DNA of 64,000 nucleotides from Micromonospora pisi (GTDB taxonomy: Bacteria; Actinomycetota; Actinomycetes; Mycobacteriales; Micromonosporaceae), in the NCBI RefSeq assembly GCF_003633685.1, contig NZ_RBKT01000001.1:372001-436000 (forward strand), given 5' to 3'. The translations under genes were made by a program, and so were the position numbers. The notes under the pieces were generated by a model that did not search any database, was not told the origin of the DNA, and saw nothing but the letters and a program-made list of their open reading frames with translations. Positions within the stretch are counted from its first letter, which is position 1, and every line of letters starts with the position of its first letter. Below, piece by piece: positions 60,549 through 64,000 of this stretch.

Positions 60549-62270
60549 TCAGTCGCGGGAGCCGGTTCCATCGAGGACCGGCTCCCCGGCGGGTACGACC
60601 GGCAGGATGATCCGCGACGGTCGGGCCGCGTCGTGGTGGACGGTCTGGTCGGCGAACGTGCTGTCGGTCCCGTCGACCGACTCGGTGTTCGGGTTGCGGT
60701 CCCAGCGGGGGAAGTTGCTCGAGGTGACCTGGACCCGGAGCCGGTGGCCCCGGCGGAAGACGTGCCCGATCGACCAGAGGTCGATCTCGTGCTCCGCCGG
60801 CTGGCCCGGCTCGCCCGTGACCCGGACGATCCCGTCGGCGAGGTTGCGCGAGACGCCCGCCGGGTCGACGTCGCAGAGTCGGGCCACCCAGTCGGTGCCG
60901 GGGGCGCTGGAGGCGGCGACCAGTCGCATCCGGACCCGCCCGGTCACCTCCAGGTCGTCGGTGAGCGGCTCACCGGTGTAGACCAGCACGTCCGGCCGGC
61001 GTTCGACCCGTTCCTGGTCGAACGGGCCCGGTGGGTACTCCGTCGCCATCAGGATCTGTCCGCCGTGCGTGCGGACCGGATCGGCCGGGTCGTACCGGAA
61101 GGTGTCCGGTTCCTCGTCGGGCGCCGGCGGTTCGACGTGGAGCCGCCCGCCGGTGCCGAGGTACATCGGGGTGTCGACGGCACGGGCCAGCGGCCAGGCC
61201 GGTTCGTCCCGCCAGCGGTTGACCCCGGTGAGGAAGATCCGCACCGGGGCTTGCGGTGCCGACCGCCGCTGCGCCGCCGACTGGTCCGCCGCCGGTTTCA
61301 GCCACCGGTCGAACCAGTCGAGCTGGAGTTCGCCGAGGGTGGAGCGCAGGTCGAGGCTGCGCTCGTTGGCGGCCAGACCGAAGTTGAGTTCGCCCTGCTG
61401 GTGACCGCCCTGGCTGCGATGCGACCAGGGTCCGACGATCAGTTGGGCGGGGCGGCCGGTGTCACTCATCGCGCGGAAGTTGTCCAGGGTGCCCTGGATG
61501 AACACGTCGTACCAGCCGCCGATGTTGAGGGTGGGAAGGTCGATCTGGTCGTACTTGTCGGTGACCCGGCAGGCGGCGACCACGTCCGGGTCGGCGAGCG
61601 CGCGTTGGTAGCCCAGGTCCGGGACCTGATGGCGGGCGAAGGCCGGAAACGCCGCCGCGGGCAGTTCCCAGTAGGCGCCGGTGTCCAGCCCGTCCAGTTC
61701 GGCGACGAGCGCGACCAGCCGCCGGTGGCGCTCGTCGGGGGCGTCGTGGAACCGGCGGCTGATCAGGTTGGCGCCCTGTTGCAGCGACCAGTTGGCGCCG
61801 AGTCCGAGTTCGATCGCGCCGCCCCGGCCGAACAACCCGTCGAACGGTTCGGACCAGGTGAACGCGGGGGCGATCGCCTTCAGCTCCGGCGGCTTGCCGG
61901 CCGCCGCCATCCACTGGGCGTTGCCGAGGTAGCTGGGGCCGTACATGCCGACGAGTCCGTTGGCGCCGGGCAGGGCGGCGGCCCAGCGTACGGTGTCGTA
62001 TCCGTCGGCCTGCTCGTGGCGTAGCGGCTCCCACTCCCCTTCGGAGCCGTACCGGCCCCGGGTGTCCTGAACCACGACCAGGTAACCCCGGCGTACGGCG
62101 GCCAGCGGGTTGAGGGTGGCGAGGATGCCCGGATCCTGCTTGCTGTACGGCGTCCGGACCAGCAGCACCGGCCACGGTCCCGCCCCGGCGGGCCGGAACA
62201 CGTCGGCGCGCAGGACGACACCGTCGCGCATCTCGGCGGGTACGTCGAACTCGATCCGTACGTCCGTCAT
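60549..62270 (-). CDS. CocE/NonD-type S15 serine hydrolase
   Basis: A 573-residue hydrolase of the X-Pro dipeptidyl-peptidase (S15)/CocE group, splitting esters or N-terminal X-Pro dipeptides. The alpha/beta core has VVVQDTRGRYGSEG (near residue 70), the nucleophile elbow YGPSYLG (near 115), and an Asp/His pair further on (VGPWSHRSQGG near 310). The C-terminal jelly-roll domain (about 340-560) is the family PepX-C domain. There is no signal peptide, so it is cytoplasmic. Confidence 0.9.
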   Translation of the reverse strand: MTDVRIEFDVPAEMRDGVVLRADVFRPAGAGPWPVLLVRTPYSKQDPGILATLNPLAAVRRGYLVVVQDTRGRYGSEGEWEPLRHEQADGYDTVRWAAALPGANGLVGMYGPSYLGNAQWMAAAGKPPELKAIAPAFTWSEPFDGLFGRGGAIELGLGANWSLQQGANLISRRFHDAPDERHRRLVALVAELDGLDTGAYWELPAAAFPAFARHQVPDLGYQRALADPDVVAACRVTDKYDQIDLPTLNIGGWYDVFIQGTLDNFRAMSDTGRPAQLIVGPWSHRSQGGHQQGELNFGLAANERSLDLRSTLGELQLDWFDRWLKPAADQSAAQRRSAPQAPVRIFLTGVNRWRDEPAWPLARAVDTPMYLGTGGRLHVEPPAPDEEPDTFRYDPADPVRTHGGQILMATEYPPGPFDQERVERRPDVLVYTGEPLTDDLEVTGRVRMRLVAASSAPGTDWVARLCDVDPAGVSRNLADGIVRVTGEPGQPAEHEIDLWSIGHVFRRGHRLRVQVTSSNFPRWDRNPNTESVDGTDSTFADQTVHHDAARPSRIILPVVPAGEPVLDGTGSRD

Positions 62271-62387
62271 CGTCGTTCCTCCCGCGCTGTGGTTCCGGCC
62301 GGGCGTCGGCGGCGCCGGCCGGAACGAGGATAGCGGTGTGTCGGGATGGAAGGCCCGACCATCGGGCCCACCTGGTCCGATGGCGGG

Positions 62388-64000
62388 TCAGGCCAGGTAG
62401 CCGCTCGCCTGGAGGTGGAACAGCTCCTGGTAGAGGCCGTCCTCCTGGACGAGTTGGTCGTGACCGCCCTGCTGGATGATCCGGCCCTGGTGCATGACGT
62501 AGATCCGGTCGGCGTGCCGTACGTTGGCCAGCCGGTGGGTGATCAGGACGACCGTACGTTCGGGCCGGCGCCGTAGTTGCTGGAACAGGGCGTGCTCGGC
62601 GCGGGCGTCGAGGGCGGCGGAGGGTTCGTCACAGATCAGCAGGCGGGCGTCGCGGTAGAGGCCCCGGGCGGCGACGAGTCGTTGCCACTGCCCACCGGAG
62701 AGGTCATGGCCGTTCTTGAACTCACGGTTGAGCAGGGTCTCATAGCCTCTCGGCAGGCCGCTGATCATGTCGTGGGCAGCGGCCGCCGTTGCCGCCTCGG
62801 TCACACTGGGGCCGTCGCCGTTGCTCCGGTCGTAACGACCGATGCTGATGTTGCGGCCGGCGGTGAACGGGAACCGCCACCAGTCCTGGCTGATCACCGC
62901 GACCTGTCCGCTCAGGCTCGCCGGATCGAGCCGAGTGGTGTCGACTCCATCCCACCGGATCACACCGCCGCTTGGCCGGTACAGCCCGGCGATGAGCTTG
63001 GCGAGGGTGCTCTTGCCGGATCCGTTCTCACCCACCAGCGCGATCACCTCACCCCGGCGGATGCGCAGGCTCACCTGGTCCACAGCAGGGGTGTCGGTGT
63101 CCGGGTAGGAGAGGCTGACCTGGTCGAACTCGATCTCCTGGTAGCCCGGCGCGGGCTCGCCGCCGCCGGTCGGGGTGTGCCCGTCGGCGCGGTGGAGGAA
63201 GGACTGGAAGTCCCGGTAGTAGAGCGCGTCCTCATAGAGCGAATTGGTCGCGTGGACGGCCGTGCTCAGGCTGCCGCGGGCGGCCTGCAGGGCGAGCATC
63301 GCGGTCGCGGCGGCGGCCAGCGGCACCATGCCGGTCAGGAGCAGCCAGCCGAGCACGAGGTAGACGGCGAAGGTGGCGAGCCCGGCCACGGACGCTCCGG
63401 CGAGCCGGGTCACCGTCTGCGAACGGACCAGGAGCAGTTGTGCGCGGGTCTCCATCCGCATGATCCGTTGGTACTCGCCGAGCAGGAAGGTCCGCATCTG
63501 GTACGTGCGTACCTCGGCCGCGGTGTGCCGGTTGGCCATCAGGTGGGCGAGCATCCACATCCGCCGCCGTCGGGTGAGCCGGGCCAGCATGGCGAGATAC
63601 TCCCGGCGGGCCATCCGGACCGCCGTGACGGCCAGGGGCGCCGCCGCGAGGAGCAGGCAGGGCAGCAGCAGCGGCTGGATGACGGTGACGGCGGCGGCCG
63701 TGGCGAGCACCCCGACCAGACCGGTGATCAGGTTGACCGTGTCGTCGACGATGGACGCCGCCTCCTCCATCCCACGGTTCCGGGCGCGGTCCATCTCCTC
63801 GGCGAATCCGGCGTCGTCGAAGGCGGCGAGTTCGACGGCGGTGGTCGCCTCGAACAGACGCAGCTCCACCCCGTAGTTGATCTGCGGGATCAACCGTGCC
63901 TGCGCCCAGCCGGCGGCGATGGTGAGTCCGCCCCGGGCCAGCACCGCCAGCGCGGCCAGCAGCAACGCGGGAGCGGCGGACCGGACCCGGTCGGGGGTCG
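62388..64000 (-). CDS. ABC exporter (fused membrane and ATPase domains), 5' end outside window
   Basis: About 537 visible residues of an ABC exporter half-transporter. The frame stays open to the window edge, so the true start lies beyond 64000; the TTG at 63965 is unlikely to be it. At least four membrane segments precede the ATPase domain: Walker A ENGSGKST, the Q-loop SQDWWRFP, signature LSGGQWQR and Walker B LLICDEPSAALD, with H-loop LITHRLANV. The substrate is unknown; export of a lipid, peptide or drug is typical. Trp in the signature (LSGGQWQR) is a common variant. Confidence 0.9.
   Translation of the reverse strand, partial: TPDRVRSAAPALLLAALAVLARGGLTIAAGWAQARLIPQINYGVELRLFEATTAVELAAFDDAGFAEEMDRARNRGMEEAASIVDDTVNLITGLVGVLATAAAVTVIQPLLLPCLLLAAAPLAVTAVRMARREYLAMLARLTRRRRMWMLAHLMANRHTAAEVRTYQMRTFLLGEYQRIMRMETRAQLLLVRSQTVTRLAGASVAGLATFAVYLVLGWLLLTGMVPLAAAATAMLALQAARGSLSTAVHATNSLYEDALYYRDFQSFLHRADGHTPTGGGEPAPGYQEIEFDQVSLSYPDTDTPAVDQVSLRIRRGEVIALVGENGSGKSTLAKLIAGLYRPSGGVIRWDGVDTTRLDPASLSGQVAVISQDWWRFPFTAGRNISIGRYDRSNGDGPSVTEAATAAAAHDMISGLPRGYETLLNREFKNGHDLSGGQWQRLVAARGLYRDARLLICDEPSAALDARAEHALFQQLRRRPERTVVLITHRLANVRHADRIYVMHQGRIIQQGGHDQLVQEDGLYQELFHLQASGYLA

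Overview
The window is very GC-rich (about 70 percent or more), with strong G/C bias at third codon positions, many GTG and TTG starts, AGGAGG-type ribosome binding sites and tightly packed operons. Gene content (nickel superoxide dismutase, AldO-type alditol oxidase, DUF397 remnant, OmpR-type two-component pairs, NRPS genes) points to an actinomycete. A 54-bp palindromic GGGGCCC repeat present twice suggests the Micromonospora group, but this placement is inference. No rRNA, tRNA, CRISPR array or intact mobile element was found.

Layout. 1-3148: the end of a beta-hydroxyacid dehydrogenase gene, a small hypothetical protein and a DUF2637-like membrane protein. 3426-13368: a peptide uptake and breakdown locus. 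Seven leftward genes (M19 dipeptidase-like, solute-binding lipoprotein, two permeases, M24/creatinase-like protein, alpha/beta hydrolase, double-domain Lrp/AsnC regulator) diverge from two ATPase genes; the shared 248-bp promoter region holds two CAAG/CTTG dyads. 13496-16917: a redox block with an FprA-type ferredoxin/NADP reductase facing a sodN plus radical-SAM operon. The two outer promoters share a nearly identical element with a 19-bp -35/-10 spacer, the hallmark of MerR/SoxR-type control. 17000-20389: an OmpR-type two-component system and a divergent ApbE-like gene, with 11-bp-phased repeats between them. 20321-32105: assorted enzymes (PrmC-like methyltransferase, CE7 esterase, secreted CBM32 protein, bicupin), a decayed stretch with two pseudogenes, a MarR/haloalkane dehalogenase pair, a HExxH protein, three GNAT acetyltransferases and a secreted amidase.

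32585-38776: a second complete oligopeptide ABC operon (permease, lipoprotein, permease, two ATPases). 38801-42637: zinc alcohol dehydrogenase, lipoprotein, MFS transporter and a DUF1348 protein. 42641-56431: a compact NRPS cluster: a stand-alone condensation-domain protein, a C-A-T-TE-MFS fusion, an acyl-AMP ligase, a C-A-T NRPS, a free acyl carrier protein and a GT4 glycosyltransferase. The four core genes overlap or nearly touch, so they probably form one transcript making an acylated dipeptide-sized product that is released and exported by the same 1893-residue protein. 56607-64000: a YflT-like protein with a clear intrinsic terminator, alditol oxidase, a lipoprotein resembling copper type II monooxygenases, a non-coding stretch with inverted repeats, a CocE/S15 hydrolase and the 3' part of an ABC exporter gene.

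The two most notable systems are the NRPS-exporter fusion cluster and the locally coordinated NiSOD / radical-SAM / ferredoxin-reductase block. Functions are assigned by reading motifs by eye; no database search was possible.
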